Shown here one piece after another: positions 1 to 10,080 of a stretch of DNA of 64,000 nucleotides. This DNA comes from Sequoia sempervirens (Eukaryota; Streptophyta; Pinopsida; Cupressales; Cupressaceae). Within the stretch, counting starts at the first letter, position 1, and each line of letters starts with the position of its first letter. Location: the NCBI GenBank assembly GCA_007258455.2, contig VDFB02139442.1, forward strand, positions 1 through 64,000, read 5' to 3'. The position numbers were made by a program, and so were the translations under genes. The notes below the pieces were generated by a model. That model had not been told where the DNA came from and made no database searches. It saw only the letters and a program-made list of their open reading frames with translations.

Positions 1-577
1 AATGTTTTTGAGAGAAAAACCCCAAAATGCAACATTGGAATGACAAAATGTAATCTACTTTGTTTTGACAATCATTCCTTCATGCATACTGAAATTAGTA
101 GTGTTATGGTTTATCTTTAAATGTTTAAAAAATAAGAAAAGAATTAAACACTAAGTTACTTGATTTCAGCTGAAAGCTAAAAATCAGGAAACACCAAGTT
201 CAGGAAAAGATATTGAACAATCGAACATCATGCAAATATTGCAAGGTGGATTAAACACGTAAGAGTAATTGTCACATTGTAATAAACCATGCTCTAATTC
301 AGAAAAGTGAGGGTGTTGACATGGTATAGGCTACATGACAGAAGGTCGAGCATGCTAGGGCTGAGGTATATCCTGAAAAAGAGGTAACAAGAGTACGAGA
401 AAAGTGACTCCAGAGTGGATTAATGACAACAGAACGTTGAGCTTTGGCTGTGGCTTTATGATGAGCAATGCGGGCTTTAGAAGCATAATCCATATGATAA
501 TTTATACATCCACATTCCATATCATAGTTAAACATATTCGCATCAGGTGTGAGATAAGGTGGTGATGCTGACCAATG

Positions 578-1444
578 TCATTTAGCAGGTTCTGCAAGTG
601 AAGATGTAGGTGTTGTGCAAAAGCTAGACATAGAGTCGGATCGACTCAAGGTGGGAGATGCTTGTGGTAGTGAAAAGGAAGATCTAGGTGTGGAGAAATT
701 AATGACAGCTTTGTCACCTTGCTCTTCGATACTTAATCCTTGGAGTTTCAGAGTCTTAGATTTCTCAAAATCCTTTTCAAACAATTCTATTGCCCATTTC
801 TGAGGCAATTTGATATCCTTAAAGCATACTTTTCTAGGTGCATGAATTTGACCAAAATTACTGGAGGTATTCCAGACAATACTGAATTGTTCATCCCTAG
901 GTAACCCAACTCACGGGTCATCCATGAAAGGCATGGTTGTATTAAACAATTGATAATGAACAAAGAAATATAGGGAATGATCAACATATCCATTCTTCAT
1001 TTCAAGGTGTTCTGTGAGGAAATCAAAAGATACGACTTCATTAAGATTGGCGTCACAGAGGCTAATAGAGTAGTTCAAGGCTACATCCATCTGGACAGGA
1101 CCGTAGGCCATTACATCACTGATAGATCCCAAGATACCATCTATTTTCTTGACATGTCTATTATCATATAGAAGTATTAAAATATTAACAGGTAGACCTT
1201 GACAGTAATGACCTTCAATACCTATACGTACCTAAGATAGGTGCATGTATTGGTAAGCTTTAGTACTAGACTGGGCCATTTGAGCTAATTGTTTGACTTC
1301 AGCATTAAAAAATAGACGAAGTTGTTGTGTAACAACATTAGTGATAGTATATTGAAGTTCAATGACTTTACAGAGTTTTTTGGACTGATAGGAAATCACA
1401 CTTTTGCAATCAGGATAAATGTCAAATGGTTTTTTGATTGACAT
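578..1444 (-). pseudogene. Endogenous pararetrovirus movement-protein region (broken)
   Basis: Minus-strand reading frame resembling the 30K-superfamily movement protein of Caulimoviridae, which in a live virus aids cell-to-cell spread through plasmodesmata. Visible traits are a central block with an AYGPV-type motif followed by a predicted beta-rich stretch, and a C-terminal IKLPQKW-type block like that of petuvirus-type proteins. The frame is interrupted by in-frame stops near 1,232 and 911; the three open pieces (1,444-1,232; 1,132-911; 808-578) lie in one frame, so decay is mainly by point mutation. It lies about 500 bp downstream, on the same strand, of an exact initiator-Met primer site, the order expected for a caulimovirid. 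Downstream (535-299) is another open piece I cannot assign, possibly capsid-region sequence. Family identity rests on recognition by eye; non-functional. Confidence 0.55.
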
Positions 1445-1946
1445 TTTAAGTGACTATGCAGAATTAACAATTTACTGGAATCGAAAGAGAACACACTTGC
1501 AGATTCTATGTCTTCATTCTGAGCTAGAGTTACATCAGTTTGAGTAAAGTAGTCTATAAGACTTGTGCATTTTTGTCGTTTCTAAAATCTTGTTGGTCAT
1601 CTATCATTTTAGACTTCTTTCCTCGATCCATCTTCAAAATACATTAGTTGGTGGTGATTGGTTGGCTTGAACACTTGCACTTACATGCCCTGAACACCAT
1701 GACTTGGCTTAAAGTGAGACTTACTCGACAAATCGATTATGGACTCTCCCCGAGCTACTTTTAAAGGTAAGAGAAGGTAAAAGAGAGGCAAAGAGAAACA
1801 CCAAAAGATATAGAAAATGAGAAAACCAAACTAAACAATGTATATAGGAGTGCTAGAATACAAAGACAACAAAATAAGAGTAAAGCAAGTTTGCATTGAT
1901 AACTAAAACTAGATTCCATTACATAAGCAGCCAAGGAAGGATGTTA

Positions 1947-1958
1947 GCTCTGATACCA
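1947..1958 (-). other. Primer-binding site complementary to initiator tRNA-Met
   Basis: On the minus strand this reads TGGTATCAGAGC, the exact plant pararetrovirus/LTR-element primer site complementary to the 3' end of initiator tRNA-Met. No LTR ends directly before it on the minus strand. This fits a pararetrovirus, where the site marks genome position 1 upstream of the movement-protein frame. The interval 1,445-1,946 between this site and the movement-protein region has no gene I recognise and would be the viral leader. Confidence 0.7.
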
Positions 1959-2042
1959 AATATAAACATTGTAGACAAGATCCCAAGCTTTAAGCTTAGG
2001 AGTAGACTGAATAGCAAGTTGACTGAAACTGGGAGTAGTACA

Positions 2043-2686
2043 CTATATTTGCTGAAAGGATGAAGCACTTGTAGGAAAGCTTAGATACGGAGGTTGGCTA
2101 GCTGGGTGAGATATACAGTTCTGGAGATTACCGGCTTTTGAAAGGACTGAATGTTGTATATTACTCAAAACATTAGTAACTGATGTATGTTGGGTATCTT
2201 GGTTACTTTCAATGCAAACAGTTGCATTGTGAATACTATTCACAAGATTGTGAACAGTGTTGGAAGTGTTACGAACAACCTGAATGGTTGTTGTATGTGT
2301 TGCTTGAACAATTTTAATCTCAGAAAGAGATTGTTGTTGCTTAGAGTTGGTTTTTTGCTATGTTGCCCACCACACTTTAGCTTGTGTACGGAAATAGTGA
2401 TAATCAGCAGCAAGTTGATCATAATGGGAGCGAAGCTGAACATAATCAAAACCGAGAAGGCAATTTTCAATGGTGGTAAGATAGGCAACTAATTCGTGGG
2501 CATTAGCAAGGCTAGCAGCGCAATGCTGAGCAATTTTTTTTCTTCAAGCTGTTGGGAAAGGCGAATATCGCAAGCAAGGAGTAACTGCTTGTAATATGCC
2601 CACGTTTTAGCATTGCTCCCTTTGATGATTGATAGCCTTTTCTTGGTGTGATGTTGGCTAATCAAAAGATAGAGATTAGGGTTCAT
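2043..2686 (-). pseudogene. Unassigned pararetrovirus ORF upstream of the primer site
   Basis: Minus-strand open stretches (2,686-2,489 and 2,243-2,043, plus the frame between them) appear to be one decayed frame. Following the sense across the oligo-A tract near 2,530 and a TAG near 2,365 gives a Gln/Leu/His-rich helical protein with a motif LLLACDIRLSQQLEEKK near its start. It is upstream of the tRNA-Met site on the same strand, where the last viral ORF of a circular caulimovirid map would be. I do not recognise the family. Part of it (2,502-2,592) recurs at 4,512-4,602 at about 94-95% identity, showing that it is repeated sequence and not a single-copy host gene. Confidence 0.4.
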
Positions 2687-2827
2687 TTGCTTAGTGGAAG
2701 AGTTCTCTCTTGAAGATTCAGGGTTTTGTTTGTTGGAGTTTGGGTGTTTGGATTCTGGATTCCTTCTGGGTTTTCAAAGAGCTTCGCAATGGTGGCGCAT
2801 GCATTACATTCCAAGCAACTTTCCGAA

Positions 2828-2845
2828 TTTACTATTTTTAGTAAA
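2828..2845. promoter_or_regulatory. Shared LTR dyad TTTACTATTTTTAGTAAA
   Basis: An inverted repeat with A/T spacer. The same dyad (as TTTACTATTTATAGTAAA) is at 22,864-22,881 and 29,120-29,137 in the Gypsy LTRs and, with C/G ends, at 59,755-59,772. Recurrence at an early position in otherwise divergent LTRs suggests a protein-binding site or stem-loop; its function is inferred only. Confidence 0.4.
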
Positions 2846-3256
2846 TCCTATTTTAAAAGCTGATGGTCAGTCCCGGTACCCGGCTCAGTCCTTTCCTCTT
2901 ACATGGATTCATTGGAGTGAATTCCTAAATTTGTAGCATAAAGGTTCATTTGGAGATACAAAATAGCCGAGCAATAATGTTTTATTTTATAAAATAACCC
3001 CTTGTCCTAGTATTATGACTTTAAGTTATTTTAAAGAAGGGGACCTTGAGGGGTATTGTCTCATGAAGGAAATATTTTATATTTCTAAAGTCAAAAAATA
3101 TTACTTGGAGAAAAGGACGCCTTTTTATGAAGGAAAAGATTTTAAAATAAAGTTAAATTAAACCTTGAGAAAGGGGGCGCCCAAATTGGAGGGAAAAGAA
3201 GACAGTCAAATTTGAAAGTTAGGGTTTCTAGAAGCTTCTGGAAAAGTCATCACAAG

Positions 3257-3268
3257 TTTATAAAAGGA
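3257..3268 (+). promoter_or_regulatory. Candidate TATA box of the solo LTR
   Basis: TTTATAAAAGG lies in the middle of the LTR, as does CTATAAAATGAA in the related Gypsy LTRs (23,319 and about 29,549). It probably sets the U3/R start. Confidence 0.4.
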
Positions 3269-4511
3269 GGTCTTGGTCTTCATTTTCATCATCTGATATC
3301 TTGAGTATTATTATGCTGCTGAAATGGTTGCTGGATTGCTTCGAGGAATGAATGCCTCCTAGCTTGGGCTCGACTTCGTGCTTGAGAGATAGCACCTAGT
3401 AGAGAGGTTTGCTTGTTTTGAGTGCATTTGTAGTGAGGTTTTGCATTGTTTTAATGATCTTGCACTTTGTAGCTAAGTACTTGCATTTTCTGTCATATTC
3501 CGGAGTTGCTGAATATCATAGCTGATTCAAAGTTTCATTCATATTTAAAAAATTAAAAAAGATATTGTTCTGGGTGTTGGTCATATCATCTTCTCTACTT
3601 GGGGCGACCTTACTTGCAAATTTGTGGAATTTTTAATGAAGTTTCTGATTTTATAAAGCAAATTCGTCATTTTTTGAAAGCCCTACTTTTTGGAGTGCTT
3701 TGGGATCTGTACCATTAATTAATAGCCACTTTTAGCTGCCCTTTTTCATTACTAAACTAGGCGCCATCATTTTAAGAGTATTTTGCATCAGTTTTCATGT
3801 AATTTGAGTGAGAAATGAGTGAGTTGTGAGCTTTTCATTGAGTTTATGTATTGCTGGTTCTGTATTTCATGTTGCTGGTCTGTCAGATCAGACTTGAGAA
3901 AATTGCTTATTCGCGAAGGACGGGTGTTAGGAATTCATTATTGACTTAGTGGATGACATCTTTACTATTGCAGCAACTTGTAGAGCTTAAATACTTGATC
4001 TTGCAGGCATTCTACTTCTCATTGTAAGCCGAACAGTAGTACTGTCAGCATTTCTCTCAATTTTGCTTATCATGTTTGTAATTGCCCACTGAATAAGTGG
4101 AAGAGGCTGGCTTGCCACTTATTTACTTTGATTTGCATTGTAATATCTTACATCTCCGCCCTATGGTAGCTCCATTCCCACTCCGGGCTTGAAAGCACAT
4201 TCTGGGTGTTGAGTTTATTTCGAAGTTGCATTTGTATTTTTTTAAATCTCCACCATATGGTCGCCTCATTCTATTCTAGTTTGGGTAGCACATACTTGGT
4301 GTTGAGTTACTTTCAGTTGCAGTTCTGATTTATTGTACTGACGATCCTCTTGCCATATGACAGCCTCTCTCTTGTTGAGATTGAGTGCGCATTCTTGGCA
4401 ATGAGTTATATTGTAACTGTTGGTTTGATTTATCTAACCCTAATGGGTGTCTTCTGTATGTTGTTGTAATTGCATTCAAAATTCAGAAAAAATTTGGTCC
4501 GGTTCTTTACA

Positions 4512-4690
4512 ATTAGCAAGGCTAGCAGCGCAATGTTGAGCAATTTTTTTTCTTCAAGTTGTTGGGCAAGGCGAATATCGTGAGCAAGGAGTAACTGCTT
4601 GTGGTGGCAAAGATTAGCCTAATTAAGCAATTTAGATTGTGAAGAAATATCATGACCAGAGACAACCTTTACATGTTTCTCTATCTTAAG
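4512..4690 (-). pseudogene. Second copy of the unassigned pararetrovirus ORF fragment
   Basis: Minus-strand open sequence; 4,512-4,602 matches 2,502-2,592 with about five differences over 91 bp (constant offset 2,010), then the two diverge. It abuts the end of the solo LTR exactly at 4,511/4,512. A further stretch to about 4,690 keeps a coding look with one TAG. It could mark a tandem or independent viral integration, or a rearrangement at the LTR insertion. Confidence 0.45.
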
Positions 4691-6365
4691 ATTTGAGGTT
4701 TTGTGTTTGGAATGATAATGGAGGAGGCTTGTGAATTATTGTAGAGAAATAGGGAATGACATAAAAATTTGGATAGAGATTTTTGTATAGAAAAATATAA
4801 AATGGAGACAAACACTTAAATGTCAGCATGGATATGGAAAAGGAAAAGCCTGAACAAAGAGGTGAAAAGGTGGATGGAACAGAGATGTAAACAAGTATGA
4901 AATAATCTATATTGAGGGGACCTATGGATATCGGCGGGAGAAATTTTAAGTCCCTTCGATGTCTCAAAAAAGGAAAAAGATTGGCTTAAGGAATTTATTG
5001 AGGAGAGGAGTGAATATCGGCAAGAGCAAGATATTAGTCACTTTGATAAAGTGAAATGCATGAAAAGGCATAGGAGATAGAGAAAAACCTTAAAAATGAT
5101 GCAGTATTACGGTAGAGTATACATCACAAAAGGGTAAATAAACATATGGCGGTTGCTTTGAGAAAAGTAAGATTTATTAAAATTAATTTTTGGAATATGT
5201 CAGAAATGCAAATATGGATTAAACAAAATTTCATCATGATTATATTGAGTATTATGAAAAGTAATATTACTTTGAGACAATATGAATTTCACATTTTCAC
5301 CATGGGAGTTATAAAGTGGGTGATTATTTTACCCGAGGAATAAGGTGAAAGTTCATACAAGCAAAAAGTGAAACACTCCCACTAAAGAGTAAATATGAGC
5401 ATGAAAATTGTCAACAAAGTAAGGATAATGATGATCATTAAAATTAATTTTCATGAAGATGAAAGGATGATGAAGGTTAAAATTAAATATTTTGTCTATT
5501 GAAGATAATTAATGTAATACAAATTTGTATTGGATGGATAAGCAAAGGGGCATAACCCTTGAAAAATCATTAGATATTAGATAGTAGGAAATACATCCGT
5601 AAGAATAGATAAATGATATATAGAATAAATAAAAAAGACTTATGATATGAATTGTAAAAACTTTTGAAGTAATCAATGGAGAAGAAAATTTAAACTAGTG
5701 GTCGAAATTCTAGTGTTCAATTATTTTTTGATATTAATTCATACATGTTATCTTCTTGTCTCTAGAGTGGTCTCTTCTTGTTATTCAAATTGAATGTATC
5801 AAGCATATATTTAATTTGTCAAGACACATTTGATGCCTTTGTGTGATTCATTTTGATTGGTTTTCGCAATAAAGAATTAAACTCCTTTTAAATGATTCAT
5901 TTTAATCGGTTTCTGCCAAGAATTAAAATCCTTTTAAATAAATCATCTTAAACTGATTTCCTTCAAGAACTAAAATCCTTTCAAATAGTCATAATAACCT
6001 AAGGAGATATCACTAGGATTTGTAAGAAGAGCTTAGTAACTAACAATCTTGCAAATTTATACAAGGTATAAATATCTGAAAGTGTTAAACAATTCGAGTT
6101 AAGTCAAGGAGGATACACATATCATACAGATCTTGACTCCATTGCCCAATAGGATAAGACACTGATCAATTTTATTTAGAATTACATTATATAAAAACTT
6201 CATTCACACCTTCCAATTTTCAATAATAAGAGTAGCAGTTAGAAACAATAAGTAGTTTAGTATTCAAGTTATCTATTTCAAATCTCCATGCCATATTGAA
6301 GTAGATAGACAAAACAATCATAAACACATTCAATCTGCTTAATATCAATTCATAGGAAATAGTAT
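4691..6365. other. AT-rich interval without recognised gene
   Basis: No coding signal I can support; all open frames are short and of biased composition. It contains three degenerate copies of a unit of about 50 bp at 5,845-5,990. A patch near 4,920-4,950 (ATATCGGCGGGAGAAATTTT) resembles the 79-bp repeats at 34.88-35.10 kb. Confidence 0.4.
5845..5990. repeat. Degenerate tandem repeat, about 50 bp x3
   Basis: The phrase 'gattcattttgattggtttt...aagaattaaactccttttaaat' recurs three times with substitutions, each time ending in a version of AATCCTTTTAAAT. Confidence 0.6.
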
Positions 6366-6368
6366 TTA

Positions 6369-6567
6369 CACTAATAGAATTTGGCAAATAAATGACGTGA
6401 CTAAAAATTTTAGTCACATGACTAACACTAGTAGTATTTGTAAAATAAATGACTAATTTGGTCATCGAGTAAAATCACAACTAAATGACTAACTAAATGA
6501 CTAAATAAATGACTAAATATATGGCTAAATTAATGACTAAATAAATGACTAAATAAATGACTATTAC
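6369..6567 (+). repeat. CACTA left terminal and subterminal repeats
   Basis: Two related starts (CACTAATAGAATTTGGCAAA at 6,369 and CACTAGTAGTATTTGTAAAA at 6,426), a 21-bp dyad GTGACTAAAA-A-TTTTAGTCAC at 6,397-6,417, then about eight ATGACTAAAT words to 6,567. The phrase ATAAATGACTAATTTGGTCA is shared, with one indel, with the right end read on the opposite strand (about 42,620-42,655). Confidence 0.6.
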
Positions 6568-7177
6568 TCCTCTATTCTTTTTTCTTTCAAATTTGATCAT
6601 AATCCATAGAGCTTAAGCCCCCCTCATGGGACCCCAGATAATTAGGACAGACTATTATACAAGAGAAAAAAAAATAGATAATTAGGACAAGAGAGTATTA
6701 TACAAGAGAAAAAACAAAAATATAAAGTTAATAATAAGAAAAAGTAAATCTACAAACAATAAATTTAATAAAAGAATCAAATTAAGCCAAATTTAACAAT
6801 TTTGAGACAAGAGAACAAAACAAACTTTCAAAAGAAATTTTTAAGAAAACCCCAACAAAAAGAGCAAACAATCAAGAATTAAAAAATATATACCACTACA
6901 AACAATAAAAACCAAGAGAGACCACCAATAAACAATTGATTCTTTAAATATATATAATGTTAAATTTATTTTCTATATCTATATATATATATATATAATA
7001 TATATATATATATAATGTTAAATTTAAGACAAAAGAAAGACAAATTGTTAAATCTATAAGAGAACAAGACAAGAAAGACAAGAAAAATAAAAATGAATTA
7101 TATAAATAAATGTATATATATAAATAAAAGACGAGATAAAAAAGAAGAGAAAAAAATTGTTAAATATAACATTTAAT

Positions 7178-7233
<56 letters not shown>

Positions 7234-8313
7234 ACATGGATTAGCGAAGGTAAAAAAATATAACAAAATAAGTAAGAGAATTTTAAATTGTGAAACGAAG
7301 AAATACATTAATGTGCATTAGAGTGTAAGTGTATATGCATAAGAGTGCAATATGAAAATGCAAATGAGAAAGAACCAAAAATTAGGCGCAAAAGGATTGA
7401 AAAAATAAGGGTAATAGAAAATAAGAAAATGAAAAAACAACAAGGAAAAACTCAAACCAAAGAGCAATCTAAGGAAATGAAAACTCAACTAAATTCAAAG
7501 AAAAAAAATTATTTCCCTCTCCTCAATTCATTTTCCCTCCCTTTCGACATGCATTTTCTTTTCCCTTACCTGTGTATACTCATTCATGGCTACAACAGAT
7601 TGTGTATACTCGTTCATGGCTGAGAAGTCATTGGTCAATCATCATTGATAGCCATGCAAGAAAGGAACAAATGACTCCTCAGCTTGCATGGTGATCCTTC
7701 TAACCGACCAATGCAACTCCTGTTGGGTATAAATCCACATTGTTTGGTTGCGAAGGGACGGCCATCATTCTGTTGTTTTGGAATCAAATACATGGAGATT
7801 GAAGGGGCAACTTGGGCAACTAATTCAAAATCTTCATTCCTATCACAGGTCAATGTATTATTTTTTTTTTTTTAATTTGAATGTATTTTAATATTGAAAA
7901 GAGTATTGGGGCACATTCTATGATAAATGATCACTTTTGTTTTTCATTGCATTTCTAAAAATGTTGGAGCGCAACCCATTAGCAACAGTTTCAAATTTCA
8001 TAGCCCCAAGAATCTTTTGGGGAAAAAATTAGGAACGAGCTTTACAAAAGTAAAGTTTTGTTGTTGATGAACATAAATTTTGATTAGAATCTTTAGATAA
8101 AATATGCCTAGGCATTGCGGGCTTGGAAAGAATTACCAAAAGTTCAAACAACCAAAATATGAAAAAAAATCTTCAAAGTTTCAGTGGCTTTTTTGTTTAC
8201 ACAAAGACCATTGAAAGTTACATGTCTCTGATTTCTACTCAATATCTTACGGTTCTCCATTAAAAACTTTATGTCTGTGATATCTTCTCACAAGACTACC
8301 CTTGTTTCATCAG
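6568..8313. other. AT-rich interval with microsatellites, no recognised gene
   Basis: Very AT-rich, with (AT)n tracts near 6,975-7,015 and an (AT)n(AG)n compound tract at 7,175-7,232. An open stretch at 7,345-7,623 is Lys/Glu/Gln-rich low-complexity and I do not accept it. 7,684-7,850 reads open on both strands and ends at a possible donor (CACAG|GTCAAT); it might be a captured exon, but I cannot name it. Confidence 0.4.
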
Positions 8314-8591
8314 GATGTTGAGGCTCTATAAAGAAGCTCAACACTCAAAAGGAATGCCTCTATGCTGTCACACTCTCTAAAGTTGCACGACAAGGTGGAA
8401 TAAAGCCTGAAATAGCCATCACCATCCCCAAAAGTTGCAACTTTCAGAACAGGCCTGTTGTGTACAAGTGTGGAGGTATGTTTATTATTCTCAATTTTTT
8501 AATTAATGTTTTGTTTATATGTTTGTTCTTCTGTGGAAGCAGGTGATACAGGGTGCTCTTATTTTTCTTTGCAGCTGACACTCTACCTTGA
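8314..8591 (+). pseudogene. Unrecognised gene end: two exons with an intron
   Basis: Exon 8,314-8,475 is preceded by TTTCATCAG and followed by GTATG. A 99-bp intron ends in CTTTGCAG at 8,574, and a short last exon reaches a TGA at 8,589-8,591. Joined in phase, the exons give a basic, Cys-containing C-terminus with blocks ECLYAVTLSKVARQGG, ITIPKSCNF and a terminal YKCG-ADTLP. The clean phase across the intron and natural stop suggest the real 3' end of a gene for a small basic plant protein. I do not recognise the family. A TGA near 8,320 breaks the frame at the exon start, so it is probably a captured fragment. Confidence 0.45.
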
Positions 8592-8626
8592 ACATGGATG
8601 TTTTATATACAATAAGTGGAGACATA

Positions 8627-8686
8627 GAGGATTATCTGGAATATCTTGAAGAGCATAGGCTCAAGGATTTGATCAAAAAGCAATAG
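8627..8686 (+). pseudogene. HSP90 exon fragment
   Basis: This reads EDYLEYLEEHRLKDLIKK then Q and stop. It matches the strongly conserved HSP90 block around E-x-LEYLEERRLKDL-x-KKHSEF (end of the N-terminal ATPase domain), with about three changes. In HSP90 the chain would continue HSEFI; here a TAG follows directly. Only about 20 codons are recognisable and they follow the unknown two-exon end by 36 bp, so two unrelated genes are fused at DNA level. An ATG at 8,594 opens the same frame, but that start is probably accidental. Confidence 0.5.
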
Positions 8687-9239
8687 CAAAAGATGGATGA
8701 TATTGGTGCATGAAAGACAACTGAATAATTATTTATAGTAGTTAATCTGATTTTTGTCTAGAATATGTTTTGTTGTGCTTTTGCATGTGATTATTTTGAG
8801 AAATGCTCTTCTCCGTGTATTAGCTCCAAACTAAAGGAAACCATATTTAAGTTAGAGTTTCCCGTGGAAACATCTTCAGTCGGAGTTTCACTTGAAGTGG
8901 AAAGGGGAGAAAAGCTTTTGAGTTGTGTCGTGAGATTAAGCTCCTACAATTTTAAACAATTCTCCAAGTATTGTCAATTTAAGTTCTGTTGTGAATTTTT
9001 TTCCTCTATTGTTTTGCTTGTAGGTATGCTGAACAAGTTATGTTTGTGTTACAAAGGCCTTCAAATCCCAAGAAGTGAAGGGTGGTTTTGCATGCTTCAA
9101 ATCCCTGCTCCAAGTTAGTAATAGAGGAAGGGTATTTTAATATTTTATGGGCTTGCCTATTTTAACGAATATTTAATGGGCGAAAGGTATCTTCAGGATT
9201 GTTTACACTAGACATGCTTTCCTTTTAAAAATTACTTAG

Positions 9240-10080
9240 TTCCCAATAAGAGGCATGCACCTATGCATTGTATTTTCGGCTTTTGACTTTTTTTCTCCCT
9301 TATTCACATTCCAACGTCCACCTATACACGCAATTTGTCATTTCAAATTTGAAAGCAACACTCTATATTGAGGTGCATGCCTATAAATGGGTAAATTGTT
9401 TGATGATTTGAAACACCTATCCCACTTGATTAGGCATGCACCTTATAATAAAAATTTGGAACTTTGTCTTATAACAACTTTCTCTTCATATTAGCATGTT
9501 CCTATCAATGGAATATGTTGCTTGTTTGAAGTGAAAAAAATCCTTTGTTGATTGTGCACTTCACAAGGAATTTTATGCTTTGAATTTCTCATATAAAGAG
9601 ATATACCCCTATAAATGGAAAGACACCCTTTTGATGAACTAAACTCTTTTTTCTTTGTTTCACATGCACACCTCTATACATGAAAAAAGTGATATGCACT
9701 TTTCCTTAAGATAGGTGTGCACTCAAATATACAAATTTGTCTTCAAATTTAAAGTATAAACCTCCACGCTTAGGTGCATGCCTCACAATGTAGTTTTGAT
9801 GTTTAAAATTTTGAACTGGTTTTCTCAATAAGGGGGCATACCATTTTATGCAAACCTTACTTTAATCTATTGACTCCTTTTTGTCTTTGCACAAGTGTCC
9901 ACTTGAGCATGGGAAAACATCTTTTCTAATTCACTAACCTCAATTGCCTAACACAAGTGCATGTCATTGTAAGAAATTACTATTGTGACACTTGAAAACA
10001 AAAAGTCTTGATGAGGTGCACACCAATAAACTAAAATTGTCCTTTGAAATAGTGAAGCTCCCTTCCTTTAAATGATTGCA
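9240..10080. repeat. Degenerate repeat with recurring AGGTGCATGCCT words
   Basis: GCATGC or a one-base variant recurs every 60-120 bp in both orientations, e.g. AGGCATGCACC (about 9,250), GAGGTGCATGCCTATAAATGG (about 9,371), TAGGCATGCACCTTATAA (about 9,431), TAGGTGCATGCCTCAC (about 9,772), often next to CAAATTTGAA. It looks like an old, heavily decayed tandem array. Confidence 0.4.

Larger units (their letters stand above)
2695..4511 (+). mobile_element. Solo LTR (or LTR fragment) related to the Gypsy LTR at 22.7 kb
   Basis: An interval of about 1,817 bp starting TG and ending TTTACA. It follows the layout of the 1,815-bp LTR at 22,740: a dyad TTTACTATTTTTAGTAAA early on, GGCGCC-type words, a TATA box (TTATAAAAGG near 3,258), a 'TTATTATGCTG...CTTCGAGGA...GCCTCCTAGC' block near 3,307-3,362, and repeated 'CCATATGaCAGCCTCTC' blocks near the end. 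No internal domain is attached on either side, hence solo LTR. The flanks are CTTAG and ATTAG (4 of 5), a poor target duplication. The flanking viral sequences are not contiguous with each other, so recombination may have changed one side. The ends are approximate. Confidence 0.5.

Noticed and set aside
7345..7623. 92-codon Lys/Gln-rich open frame
   Set aside because: Low-complexity sequence from A-rich DNA next to microsatellites; no motif and no conserved start context.
8575..8596. Reading of this exon start as the HSP90 LTLYL block
   Set aside because: The bases also give a phase-correct natural end (ADTLP stop) for the preceding exon, which explains them better; HSP90 similarity starts only at 8,627.
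8765..9118. 117-codon open frame
   Set aside because: Cys/Phe-rich with no recognisable domain; a frame of this length is expected by chance in T-rich DNA over 64 kb.
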